This document shows positions 33,189 through 43,954 of a stretch of DNA of 64,000 bases, piece after piece. The position numbers and the translations under genes are program-made. This DNA comes from Plenodomus lindquistii (lineage: Eukaryota; Ascomycota; Dothideomycetes; Pleosporales; Leptosphaeriaceae), in assembly GCA_025504975.1 (NCBI GenBank), contig JANUWI010000017.1, forward strand, positions 124,001 through 188,000, read 5' to 3'. The notes below the pieces were generated by a model. The model searched no databases. It was given only the letters and a program-made list of their open reading frames with translations, and was not told where the DNA came from. Position 1 is the stretch's first letter. Each line of letters opens with the position of its first letter.

Positions 33189-34279
33189 TCATGATTGCTG
33201 TGGTTCAGATTTTTGATCCCATAATACAGTATAGGACACCTTCTTCGCCAGTCTGGCCCAGAAGAAAAATCGTAAGGGATAATAAAATCCACGCAACTGC
33301 TCAATACTCTCAGCAGGACCCAGACGAAAGCTGTCCAACTCGACCTCGTGTCATGCTGTTTATGTCCCTCCTGAATCGTTCGTGTCGTAACATATCAGCA
33401 ATAATGCCGTTGAGCTGAGTCAGGTTAATGCTGCGTCTCTTCGTGAAATGTGTTCTTGCTCCCTTGCCTTTCAAACCTGTCAGCGCCAATTGGAATGTGT
33501 CAATGGATACTTCCTTACCAGACAGCAGTCTTCGACCTTTTGGATCTAGGTCTCCATAGAGAGCTCAGACTTAATGACTTTGAAGAGCATGTGCGTGTCG
33601 ATTTTCATGCTATCGAGATAGCCTGAGTCGACCAACCTTCCTAAGAGCGAGAATAGTTCTACGCAAATTGATACAAATTTTCGACTTTTGTTCGTGTCGA
33701 GGCCCCATATGCTGTCACAAGGGAATTCCAGTTTGAACATTATGTGCGCACCATGCCTGAGATCGAACAGGCACCCTGCTTCGTGGATGCCTTGCGCACG
33801 AGCGTCCCGACACCAGAATTTGCCCAGGCCATCATCGTGCGCGTGCTCGAGGCACTTCCCGTCAGAGAAATCATAGACCTCAACTTTTCGTATCAGACTC
33901 TGTGGAGATAATTGTAGACCACAAAGGCCATGCTTAAGAAGCTCATGAAGGGCGTCAAGACCTTGAACACCGAGGATGCTTGTCTTGTACCATAGCGAGT
34001 GCAACTCGTACTTCGTGATTGGGTCCGCAAAGCCTGGTTTCAGCAAGTGGCGCGTACTGTTTTTGGCACGAGTCTGTGGACTAAGACTCCCACTAGCGGA
34101 AAGTCATCCTCCCACATGTCTACAATTCGATCAGGAAGCATATTTCCGTAGACCATTTCACGCAGCTCGAGAGGCAGCTTCTCCTGAATCTTGTCGATTA
34201 GTGCAAGGCAGTCGGCAGCAGAGTATGCCTTAATGTAAGCTTTAACGTGCTCACAGAGGTCTTGCCGGACGCCTTCCAT
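33189..34279 (-). pseudogene. broken F-box-like gene with three frame changes
   Basis: The start at 34279 is MEGVRQDLCEHVKAYIKAY, followed by KLPLELREMVYGNMLPDRIVD, the typical opening of fungal F-box-like proteins. Coding-like sequence changes frame near 34050 (at a run of five A), again near 33550 (after KVIKSELSM, moving to DLDPKGRRLLSGKEVSIDTF) and near 33330 (MTRGRVGQL to RLGPAESIEQLRGFYYPL). It ends at a TGA at 33189-33191. In total about 360 codons. Each switch is abrupt and no intron with valid borders fits, so the gene is judged dead. F-box proteins recruit substrates to SCF ubiquitin ligases; only the N-terminal motif supports that here. Confidence 0.5.
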
Positions 34280-35579
34280 GTGTGCAGCCGTCCCAGGAGG
34301 AACTGTAGGTTGGGAGCGCCCCTTCGTTCGGTATTCGTAAGCCCACTTGGACTGCAGAAATCATTTCATCTTCGCGATGTCTTGTAGAGACCTGAGCTCG
34401 TTAACATCTTGCTCGACGCTTCGTTGCTCAAAGTGAGTGCGCAACCTACTTCTGGACATGGTCTCTGTCGAGGTGTGGGGTAGTGTCCATGGCGGGTAGG
34501 GAGTGGCATGCTATTGATAGCCTTGTTACTTTCGCCTGTGAGGGCGGTGTTGTTGCTCTCACCTGTGAGGTTTTCTTCTTGTGAGGTTACGTAAGGCAGT
34601 AAACATGCATGAGGAAAGAGCAAACGCGTAGCTTGGCAGTGACACTGGCACACGTGACGTGGTTAGACTTGCGGTCACCTAGGCAGCCCATTGATACCTT
34701 GTAGGTGATAGAGATTGCAGTATGTCTACACCTTATCTTTGGTCAGATCCACCACTTTGTGGCTGCACATGGGCAATTGAGGTCGTCTGTGAGACTGGTA
34801 TTCACTCCAGCAACAACTTACAGCATTCTCCTTGCACTTTTATCTCTGCACATCATCCAGGTGCAGGCCAGCCCTTGAATCGCAGAACAATAGCTCTTCG
34901 AGTGAACCGCCATCTTTCAAAAAAGAAAATGCAACGCCATCTCATTCAGGAGACAGTGACACCGGCGTAGGGAGAAGTCTACAACGTCATCAAGTAGAAG
35001 ATCGACGCATCAGCATGTATGCAAGTCCACAAACGCATCTTCTCATGTTTTTGTTGTTGTTGTTGTTGATGAGAGAGGTCAACCCAGCTCAACTGTCCTT
35101 CAAGCGACCGGACACTTTCCCAGGTTGAGTAGGCGAAAGGTTGTTGTGTGAAGTGAAGAAGATGTAGTGAGCCTAATCTCACGTGGTTAGATGTCTCGAA
35201 TTGCAAGGACCACGTGCATTAGCGTATCTCAAGACGGCAATAAACTACCATAAACGAGGACGAGAACTGTACATAACAACGTGTCAGCAAACGCTTTATC
35301 ACGCTTCTGTCTCGATTCGACTGGCAAAGCGGCCTGTCAACGTGGTATCATTTCTCATGCCTCATCCTCATCTACATCGTCCCCGCCGCAACGTATGCCC
35401 TAATCCGCATCCCTGCATCGTCCACATAGTCGACCGACTAGGCACTGCTAAACGCTCTTTTGCCAATCGATGCCAAAGCTTCGAATAAGCATCGCAGCGC
35501 CGACAGCAGCCAGTGTAACGATGTAGCGTCTAATAACGCCATCTTGTGGAACTAGGGAATGCAAACTTCGGGCTCACGT
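34280..35579. other. 1.3-kb stretch without a supported gene
   Basis: Only short overlapping frames. A (TTG)n run lies at about 35050-35070. The right end is 3' flank of the minus-strand SIS gene. Confidence 0.4.
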
Positions 35580-36518
35580 TCATGGAGGTGTGATTATGCC
35601 GTCATACTCGACAACTGTCAAGTCTGCCTCTGGATCCTCTATCCTCCTTGCTTTTGCGCCAATGGCACCGCCAGGGTGATTCTTGCGGAATACACTCTTG
35701 GTTTCTTCTTCGTGGAGGGCTTCGGCTACGGTCAGGGCCAGCATGTCGCCGACGGCAATTGTGACTGTTGTGCTCGTTGTGGGTGCGCAGACGCCAAACG
35801 ACACCTCCTCGAGCTCGTGGATCGGGGCGGGGAGGAGAATGGCGTTGGGGCGCTCGTTGATCAGAGGGCAGTCGGAGGGCTTGGTGTGGGAGGTTATGGC
35901 AAGGATGGGGGTATGCGACGGGATGTGGGGGAGAAGAGCCATGAGCTCGGCAGTTTTGCCAGAGTACGATATGAACATGATTGCATCATCCTTGAAGCCG
36001 TTAGTTAGTGACGAGTTGGTACTGCTGCAGGGAGAATTGCAGCCTACCTTTCTAATGTCGCCGAGGTCCCCATGCAGCGCCTCTGCGGCGTGCATGAAGG
36101 AGCTCGCTATGCCCAGGCTCTTCATTGTAGCCACCATCTTGCGCCCCACAAGGCCGCTCTTGCCCACGCCACAGATCAGAAGCTTGCCCCCGGCTTCGTT
36201 GACGCGTGCCAGAACTTCGACTGCCCGAAGCAGACCGTCTCGCGCAACATGGTCGGACTGGTACAGAACAGTCACTTGCGACAGCGCGGTCGCCGCGGTA
36301 GAAAGCACGTTGACGGCGCGCGAGAGCAGACGGGTTCCCTCTGGATCGGCGGCGGTCAGAGGCGGCGTAAGAGGCAGGCTGTCCGAATCGGCGCGCTTGC
36401 GCTTGTGTGAGGCGGGGGAAGAAGAAGCGTAGCGGGGGGTATCATGGAAAGTCGGCAACATGTTGAGAGTGTTGGAGTGGTGGGCTTGAATGTCGAGCAA
36501 TGCGCTGCAGGGCGGCAT
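35580..36518 (-). CDS. SIS-domain sugar-phosphate isomerase-like protein (KpsF/GutQ type)
   Basis: Two exons, 36048-36518 and 35580-35990, give 293 aa. The 57-nt intron 35991-36047 (gtaggc...ttcaag, with a CTAAC branch site) is in frame and stop-free; splicing it joins GDLGDIRK to DDAIMFISYSGKTAEL, the natural SIS sequence. Motifs: KLLICGVGKSGLVGRKMVATM, the downstream HAAEALHGDLG (sugar-phosphate binding), ISYSGKTAEL, and KNHPGGAIGAK at the end. Residues 1-60 are low-complexity with an NLS-like HKRKRAD. An ATG at 36461 (AACATG) has a better context than 36518 and may be the true start. Bacterial KpsF/GutQ/KdsD are arabinose 5-phosphate isomerases with two CBS domains; here the CBS pair is absent. 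The role in fungi is unclear. Confidence 0.82.
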   Translation of the reverse strand: MPPCSALLDIQAHHSNTLNMLPTFHDTPRYASSSPASHKRKRADSDSLPLTPPLTAADPEGTRLLSRAVNVLSTAATALSQVTVLYQSDHVARDGLLRAVEVLARVNEAGGKLLICGVGKSGLVGRKMVATMKSLGIASSFMHAAEALHGDLGDIRKVGCNSPCSSTNSSLTNGFKDDAIMFISYSGKTAELMALLPHIPSHTPILAITSHTKPSDCPLINERPNAILLPAPIHELEEVSFGVCAPTTSTTVTIAVGDMLALTVAEALHEEETKSVFRKNHPGGAIGAKARRIEDPEADLTVVEYDGIITPP

Positions 36519-37093
36519 GCACCTAATAGCAGGCCCAACAGACCCTGGCGATCTATGTAGACTATGCTACACCTACTCTAGCTATCAGTAGTCAGCGCTC
36601 GGGACGCGACGGGCAGCACGCAGATTAGTAGGCGTAATGCACTCGACCAGTCCGTGACGGCAGAAACAGGTTTGTTTGCCGGGGCCAGAGAAAGCTGGGG
36701 AAGGAGAGCCGCCAGGCAGCATGGTGACAAATTGACAATAGCATTCTGTATCGAGCATCCAACAGGGCCCGCCAGCCAATCTGGGCCCAGCTCCAGTTCC
36801 ATGTTTGCACTCGGCGATTATTGAAGCCCGGCGGCGCGAGCCCTTTGCCCAGCCAGAGTTGGTGATAAAGAAATGGCGAGATGCGCGCTACTGCACGCAA
36901 CCCCGCCAGGCCATGACATGCATGCCCGCTAGTCCCCAAGTAGCCCCACGCCATGTCATCCATCGCGCCCAACCATCACTCCATCACTCCCACGTTGCCC
37001 GCCACCACCGCCTCTGATCGCGGCGCAGAGTCAACATGTGCGTAGCTCCACGTTGCCGAGGCCCTTGGGTCCCACCGTCCCGCAGTACGGCCC
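36519..37093. other. intergenic region upstream of the SIS gene
   Basis: About 570 bases. It should hold the promoter of the minus-strand SIS gene and the 3' flank of the minus-strand acetyltransferase gene. No gene is seen. Confidence 0.4.
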
Positions 37094-37693
37094 TTATGCT
37101 GATAAAGGCGACGACTCGGCCGCTTCGGCAAGTCTGGCCTTGCGAGCCCCCATGCAGACTAGCGCCTCTTCCTTTCCATCAATCTTTTGCATCCCAAACT
37201 CCTTGCGATACAACTGCTGGGCCTGCTCTGAGCCAGTCAACAGCTGCAAGAACCGCAGATGGGGCATGTCAAGCACTGCTTCTCGGCAGCAGCGAATCAT
37301 CCATCGCCCCAGCCCAAGTGAACGATAGCTGGGCTGCAGGTATACGTCTGTGAGGTACGCGAACGTCGTGTAGTCGGTTATCATGCGCGCCATGCCAATG
37401 GGCGTCGTCGAGTCACCGTCATCTGCAACAGCGTAGAGGCCGATAGTAAGAGAACTCGAAAGCATTGTTTCCAAGGCCGTTGGCGACACAGGCATTGCCC
37501 AGAACATTGTTTCGGTAGCAAAGGATTCCTGTACAAAAGAACGAGAGAGTAGGCTAACATCAGACGAAATGAAGAACTTGCGCGAGCTGATGGTGCGCTC
37601 CCATTGCCAGATTTTTTTGTCCATTCTCGATTCCAGTTGCTGGTTCAATGTGTCTTCGGATTCGGAGAATTGTGCTTGAAGCTTTTCGCTCAT
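37094..37693 (-). CDS. GNAT-family N-acetyltransferase
   Basis: A single exon of 199 aa from the ATG at 37693 (CACAACATGAGC); an in-frame ATG at 37735 would add 14 residues. The GNAT core is clear: IGLYAVADDGDSTTPIGMARMI (strands 2-3), TTFAYLTDVYLQPSYRSLGLGRWMIRCCREAV with the acetyl-CoA-binding Q/RxxGLG-type loop (YRSLGLGRWM), then RFLQLLTGSEQAQQLYRKEFGM. The N-terminal 40 residues are charged and helical. The closest style is the small-molecule or amine acetyltransferases of filamentous fungi. The substrate cannot be read from sequence. Confidence 0.85.
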   Translation of the reverse strand: MSEKLQAQFSESEDTLNQQLESRMDKKIWQWERTISSRKFFISSDVSLLSRSFVQESFATETMFWAMPVSPTALETMLSSSLTIGLYAVADDGDSTTPIGMARMITDYTTFAYLTDVYLQPSYRSLGLGRWMIRCCREAVLDMPHLRFLQLLTGSEQAQQLYRKEFGMQKIDGKEEALVCMGARKARLAEAAESSPLSA

Positions 37694-37735
37694 GTTGTGG
37701 CTTTTATCCTTGGGTGTTGAGTCAACCGTTCGCAT

Positions 37736-39111
37736 AGCTGGACATCTCCAGGTCTGACTCCTAACATTCACGCCCTAAACGCCAGATTAGGGAAAGGCTT
37801 GCCACCAAACTAACTAGTTTCCACTCGTAAGAGAGTCTTCGAAAAACTCAAAGTCGCTAATCTCAAGGTTGCCTCACCATCACTTCTTCCATGGTTAGTT
37901 TAAAGACATAGTCTCGCAGACATCTATACTCTAGTGTACAGTGTCCTAATCTGCAGTCATTCAATCGAACCGTTCGCGCCAGTATGCTCGATTATTGCTG
38001 CATCTCTCCATTACGCAATGGTGCAGTCTGGCGTCTGTGGACATTCGGAACGGCAGCCGAGGTATCTGCGTCACACAGCCTTATGATCGAGTCCCCGCAT
38101 CACAGCACAAGCCGAAACGTCCAGTTCATAGCATAGCGAGAAGAAAACATGTAAATACTAGATTCTCAGAGTAGATCTCTGAATGTCTGTAGAGTCTACT
38201 TCTTTGGTTGAAACATTGTTTGTACAGTCTTTGACACACTCTGATGGCTGACTATACTGAATTGTGTTCCCAGGATCAGATGTATCAACTACTCAACCGA
38301 CTAGCAACTTCCAAACTTGAATTCTCACATCAAATACTCGTTCACGGACAGCGGAACTTGACGACCCGGACAGATAGCCTTCACCACGTCTATTGGGGCT
38401 GAAGCCTCCAAAGGATGCGGATTAGTTCCGCCACTTTCGAGTGAGACCTGGCAATATGAGCTACTATTGTTTGAACGGACCTCATGCGGTCTTCCTCCTG
38501 ACACGACTAGTGTATATCCTTGCGAGTGGCTTGCAAGTATATTAGCGAACAAGAATCCAACATTGAGATTTGACCGACGAATATGAATGGGGCGCATCGA
38601 TGCTCGGAATTGCACCGGCACGAGCACGAGCACATACTATATTTCTCTTGAACTTCTCGTACGCCTTCTTTTCATAATTTCCCTTCGAACAGTCTTGCTT
38701 CCCTGCATAGATAAGCTTATCAATTTCCTCATCCAGTCTGGCATTTGCCAGTCGCTGCAGTCAGTTCCCAGACCTCGGTAGGTGGGCGACTTCATGTCTG
38801 CCTGGTTCTCGCGGGATCAGCAATTTGACCATGGTAGGGACTGTATGCAGCTCTGCAAACTTCAAAGATGTCGAGAAATTAGACTTGACCAGCCTAGATA
38901 GCAGCGGACATGCTGATTAGTTGTGCTCAAATACGACTAGAGTGTGCGTCATGCGTAGGTGAATATGCGCAAACACCTCCTGTTCCGACAGTTGTCCTGG
39001 CAAAAGCTACTTACCTGGCTAAATTTTCGACATGTTATAGTGCTGTTTCGCAACCATATATCCACGGTATTATTCTGCATTGGAATTAAGCATGTTCCCG
39101 TTTGGAGACAC
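37736..39111. other. 1.4-kb gene-free stretch
   Basis: Promoter side of the acetyltransferase gene and further DNA with only short chance frames. No repeat was noticed. Confidence 0.4.
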
Positions 39112-39279
39112 TGTGAATGCAACAAGATCTGCTCTCGGAAGCCAGATCTTCAGCGTCACCTCCAGGCAACACGCGTGGGGGATCGACAGAATAAATGCAG
39201 GGGTCCTGGTTGCGATCGAGTAGTTCGTAGATTTTCCAAGAGAGAGAGAAGAGAGATGCACAGGAGAAAGAAGTCGCAC
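39112..39279 (+). pseudogene. degenerate C2H2 zinc-finger fragment
   Basis: Within a longer open frame (38959-39375), only this part looks coding. A first finger has CECNKICSRKPDLQRHLQAT, where the second zinc His is replaced (T-R in place of H). A second has CRGPGCDRVVRRFSKRERRE with a distal HRRKKSH. The spacing and the DLQRHLQAT wording are typical of fungal multi-finger proteins. The surrounding residues are not. It is most simply a leftover of a larger gene. Confidence 0.35.
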
Positions 39280-39445
39280 GTGCCATTTGCCCACCGCTTC
39301 ATCATCAAAGTTCAGCTGATGGATACGCAATGTTGCTTTGTGTCTTCCGATTCGCTTTGGAAGTACAAATTATGATGTTGCTCAGTACGCATCAGCGCTA
39401 TCTTGATATCACCTCATCTTGGCAGCTCTTGACCGGCCCATACCA

Positions 39446-39607
39446 CATTATTTGGTGGTGATTCGTGCAAGCTAGCTTAGTGGATTGTCCGTGCTTATCT
39501 AACAAGAAAAGGCTGACAGAGCGGTATCCTTTGGCAGTATGCCAGATCCTGCCATGCCATTGGCCAGCGCACGGCCATCCCACTAAGCTAGCTTGCACCA
39601 AATAATG
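39446..39607. mobile_element. MITE-like element with long terminal inverted repeats
   Basis: CATTATTTGGTG (39446-39457) plus TGCAAGCTAGCTTAGTGGAT (39465-39484) is repeated in reverse complement at 39577-39607 (ATCCCACTAAGCTAGC...AATAATG). The match covers about 30 bases, interrupted in the left arm by an 8-base insert (GTGATTCG). The centre (about 90 bases) has no coding frame. Size and structure fit a non-autonomous DNA transposon. No target-site duplication could be fixed with certainty. Confidence 0.55.
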
Positions 39608-40237
39608 CGATATATCGACCAAGGTTGAAGGAAACTTAATCTGCCGTAGGAAGCCCCAAAATATGACAGGAACTGGCTAATACGCGAACTTTGCACTACA
39701 TTTGACACTAATCATGTGGGCTTCGCACCTTGGCTGCGATTGGATTGATCATCATACCCTTGCCATAGACTGACTCGAGAGGCTCACCATTAGAGTCGCC
39801 TTGATCGACGGCTAGATTGATGCGCCTGACCGAACAGCTCCCTTCTCTCGTGGGTTTGGCATTTTAACTCAAAAAGAATTAGCACTGCAAATCATTCAAC
39901 AAACCCCAAAGGATTACGAGCAATCATTCAAACTTGGAAAACAGAGTTTCGACAGATGCAGGAACCCGGGGACGCCACGGGGAGGTCTTACCATCGGGCC
40001 GTTCCTGCACCATCTCCTATAGGTCGTAACATTTCCTGAACAGGTTCAACTTGCAGTCGACCACGGAGCCTAGGCTCAGGGGCAGCAAGCCCGCAAGTGT
40101 CCTCCGCTGCGTCGCATATTTGTGGACGACCCTGCATTGCCATTCAGGCACTTCCACATGCACAATACTCTTCCCGAACGGCTCTTCCCCAAATGCTCGC
40201 ACATCGGTTACGCACCCAGGAGTCCACCAAGATTACC
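39608..40237. other. upstream region of the EthD-like gene
   Basis: About 630 bases with no supported gene. The frame running in from 40097 continues into the following gene, but the ACCATG at 40235-40240 is the preferred start. Confidence 0.4.
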
Positions 40238-41233
40238 ATGTCAAGCATAGCATGCGTCTGGACGGACTTCAATGACAATGTCGAGGCTAGCCAGTGGTAC
40301 GAGGATTCGCACATACCCGCTATTGTCCGGAAGCTCGGAACCACGGGGAAAATCGCAGAGACGGCAGAAGACAACATGTTCAAAGAGGTCGCGGGGATCC
40401 ACGGATCGTTGATGACAGTGTACGATCTACCTGATGGCAAATCGACAAAGGATATCGAGGCACAAATACGTCCTGCTCGAGACAGACTTCCCAAAGATGC
40501 GCGGGTGAATTCGAGGGTATACACAGAGTTTGCGAGCTGGCTAGGAGAAGATTGGAGAGGAGGTATGCATATCCTACAAGTGGTCAGTCACAGCGGGCCA
40601 AGAACACAGACTTACGCAGTACGCAGATACGCGAGACATCCAAATGTGGATCGTTGTTCGGTGGCAGCCAGTCGAGGCAGTACACGACCAGTTTGTGGAA
40701 TGGTTCACGGATGAGTTTGCGCCAGGCATGCTTCAGAGCCCCGAACTCCTTCGCCTGCGCATATTCAAAGTAGACAACACATCATCGTTCAAGGACCAGG
40801 AGTATGAAGAGAAGGATTCAAAATCGATTTTCCAATACATGACATTTTGGGAGTTTGATTGCGACGACTTGCCGTGGGAGATTCTTGTATACCTGGGAAG
40901 CTCAGAAAGGTGGAGACACTATGTTGAAGGTGGATACCTGGTATGCTGCTATGATATCGAGTTTCGAATGACAGTTGCGTGCTAATAATCCCGCAGAACT
41001 GGCAGATTGCACAATATCTTGTCAATAAAGTCTATCCCGATGACGAAAGTACGGCCTCAATTTCTTCGAATCGTGCAAGTATCACCGTGAACGGACGAAC
41101 GATAGGAACATCAGACGAGTCCGACTCCGACACTTCATCCACGCACGGCTCAGACCATGAATACGGATATCCTGGTACAGACAATATAGGATCAGACGGA
41201 AACACACAGGGAGAGCCATATACTGTACGCTGA
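40238..41233 (+). CDS. tandem EthD-like (dimeric alpha/beta-barrel) hypothetical protein
   Basis: Three exons, 40238-40562, 40627-40940 and 40997-41233, give 291 aa. Intron 1 (40563-40626, gtatgc...cgcag) joins WRG to DTRDIQMW in phase; intron 2 (40941-40996) has a GCTAAT-like branch site. The product has two similar halves. Each begins with a hydrophobic strand followed by an amphipathic helix: SIACVWTDFNDNVEASQWYE with SHIPAIVRKLG, then MWIVVRWQPVEAVHDQFVEW with FAPGMLQSPELLRLRIFKV. This is the layout of EthD/ferredoxin-like dimeric barrels. The C-terminal 60 residues are acidic and Ser/Thr/Gly-rich, probably disordered. There is no signal peptide. I know no defined reaction for this fungal type. 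Confidence 0.72.
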
Positions 41234-41385
41234 GCGGATGGCAAACGTTTTGTGTTCTCGATTCATTTGCCTGCTTGATGTTTCTTGCGCAATACCCACT
41301 TGTATTCGATTACACACAGTCAAAGCGGCCGATCTGACATTCTGGCCCTCAGTAATAACGACCGACCACTTCTTGGCCAACGATA

Positions 41386-42731
41386 TCATTTTGCAGGAGT
41401 GAATTGAGGTGTTTTCAGACCAAAGTTCCCTTCCAGGTGATTGGACCGGCGGCTTGATACATCGCGGGATATCTCATTCACGCTGAATATGGTTGGCAGC
41501 GAGCGTGTTGAGCCTGTGGTCCTGGCACCTGGTAAAGTTGCTACATCGGCCAAACTAGAGCAATTGTCAGGACGGAGTGCCCGGGAACTCACAAATGGGT
41601 CTTCAGATGAAGTTTGTGGGAAGGATTTGAATTTAGGCGTAGCAGTTAGGCTCACATTGATGTCATCTCGCGACGAGCCCTCTGAACCCGGCAAAGAAGA
41701 GACATCGGACGCTGCCGCGGCATTTTATCTTGCTTTCGCAGCAAATATCGCCTTGTCATGTATCTTGCCACCTGATTCTGATGGCGTTGGTGTACGACCG
41801 TGCTGATCATCAGCTTTCGTGAAAGAGCGTATTGCTTGAGAGGCGTCTCCGAAGATCATTGCGGCCGACTGCTGCGGTGTCATTGTTGGCTGTAGGAAGG
41901 GGCTGTCAGGTGAGCCCAATAACAGGATCGAATCGTCTTCTACTTTGTTTTTCTTTTGATCCGCAATTCTGACTCTGCTCTTGCTCAGTACCTTCTCATT
42001 TTGTCGAGACTTCTCGGGTATCTCCAACAACTCGGCAGACTGAGCATTGGGCCTCGATAGTACGCTTGTAAATACGACTTCAACCGACGCTGCAGTGCTC
42101 ATGTCTGATCTATGTCCTTTGCCAGTGTACTTGTCATTCGACCTTGTTCGCTGCTGTGGATTGGAGACACTGATGCCGCTCGTGACGCTTCTCAGGGCAC
42201 GCTTCTAACGCGAACCTTTGTGGGTCCGACTAAACGTGTCATGACTTTCCGGCCTTCGGAACCCCGTAGTAGTCTTCACTGGGATGTTATACTTCTGAGT
42301 CTTGAACAAATCGACTCTAGCCTTGGTTTGGGCATCGTCTAGAACTTTTGACCACGTTGAGTGGCCTTGCTGATATTCCGATGGTTTTCGAATGCCAAAA
42401 ATCTCTGCGCAGACATCATCGACGTGGTGTCCCGAGTCGTCTTGAATGCTGACGTACGTCCTCCGTACCCGCTTGCGTCTTTCGGATCGCACACAACTTG
42501 ATAGATTCGCATGTCGCATTTCTTTCCATTGTCGTCTCGTCTCCGAGCGTAAGCGAATTGTCTTCGTGGTTTGATACGTTGCTCCTCGATCGCGGTTTCG
42601 ATGGAGATCAGCAGACGGAATGCGCCACTGAACCCGTACTTTGCGAGTACATCGTGTATCGTTGTCATACTTGCATTCGGGTAACGAAAGCTAATGAGAT
42701 ACGAATGAGATAGTGAAGGCCGAGAGGTCAT
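41386..42731 (-). pseudogene. decayed gene beside the AT-rich block (two stops, one frame change)
   Basis: The ATG at 42731 (ACAATGACC) opens MTSRPSLSHSYLISFRYPN..., which reads as coding to about 42450 (KKCDMRIYQVVCDPKDAS). The coding-like frame then changes by one base to TYVSIQDDSGHHVDDVCAEI and continues all the way to 41386. It is cut only by TAG at 42205-42207 and TAA at 41725-41727. Both stops follow from CAG or CAA by a single CpA-to-TpA change, the RIP signature. The open sequence between the stops is Ser/Thr-rich and polar. About 450 codons in all; family not recognised. The gene lies 0.7-2 kb from the edge of the RIP-mutated block. Confidence 0.6.
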
Positions 42732-43430
42732 TGTTGGCGAGCGCAACGATCTTCGATCTTACGCGGGCTCGCAAGGTTGGAAGGTGTACACCAGGGTGGA
42801 ATCGTGGAAAGAACATTTTTTAGTGTTGCAAAGGGTCTTGCGAAGTGGAAGGTGCATCAACCAGACAAGCGTCTTACAAGTACGATAAGAAGCACTCCGC
42901 TTGATGTCCGGGACAACCTTTCGATGGGAATACTCGCTTGTGACGTGTACTACAGTTTCTCGCAGCCTTGTGTTTGGTTACGTGGTCCCAGATTCAATGG
43001 CATGATCATTGTTACCTACCTGCTGTAAGTAGGAGAGTTTTGGAGTGAGTAAGAGGAGCCGCACAGGCAATAGACACACATTGGCCCTCGCCATTATTGA
43101 ACAGTCGCTACCCTGGCACACAGATTCCTTGATGGAAGCAGCATTGGCTGCCTTGTAGTAGCAATGTTGTGTCCCTGCTTGAACGCAGCATATGTGGCGG
43201 TGATAGTGTCGTCAGATGTGGAGTGAATGATGGATCTTCCTCGCATAGCAGCTCTGATTGATTTGGCCGCAAAGGCAGACCTCTTGAACATACGCGACGA
43301 TGTGTTGTCGCGGTCTCCGCTGGCTCTGGCAATACCTTGCAAACGGACAGATGGAAGGTCACATGACCAGCATGATTCCGAAACAGGCTAGTTGCCTGCA
43401 AGTCGAGACTTCCTTTAGCTCCTCTATCTT
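42732..43430. other. transition to the AT-rich block
   Basis: About 700 bases of normal composition with no supported gene. Composition changes abruptly at about 43,430. Confidence 0.5.
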
Positions 43431-43540
43431 AGAAGCTTGAATATTAGACTAAGACTTAGCTAACGCATGTACTACTACCTTTTATAGCTATATTTTTATT
43501 TTTCTTTTTAAATTATTTTACTATAGTATTTAAAAAAGCT

Positions 43541-43954
43541 TATAATAAAGCTATATTCTATTATAATAATAACCTTTAGCTATAGAAGCCTTTTTATAAA
43601 CTGCCTTTATTTTTCTTTATATAAACTTATTAAAAATAGAAAACTATACTAACTTCTATCTAAACTACCTCTATACTATATTTAGTCTAGATTTTATAAA
43701 AATTTCTACTTTACTATTACCTATATATTAATATAGTAGAGAAAAAAAAAACTCTATATAAATCTAGAACTACTTCTAAATTTTATATTATATAGCTTAC
43801 TTTTTTAATAGAACTATAAAAATATAATTTTTTTATTTTTTATATAAAATTTATAAAAATATAATTTATATAGTTTTTTAATCTATATATATTTTTATAT
43901 ACTTTTAAACTAATTTAAATATTTTTTAGTATTTTATATTTCTAAACTATTATA
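43541..43954 (+). repeat. LTR-1 (5' LTR of E1)
   Basis: About 414 bases, starting TATAATAAAGC, where the intact copies have TGTAAYAAAGC, and ending ...CTATTATA. It aligns along its length with the other four LTRs. The terminal TG/CA are mutated to TA. Confidence 0.88.
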
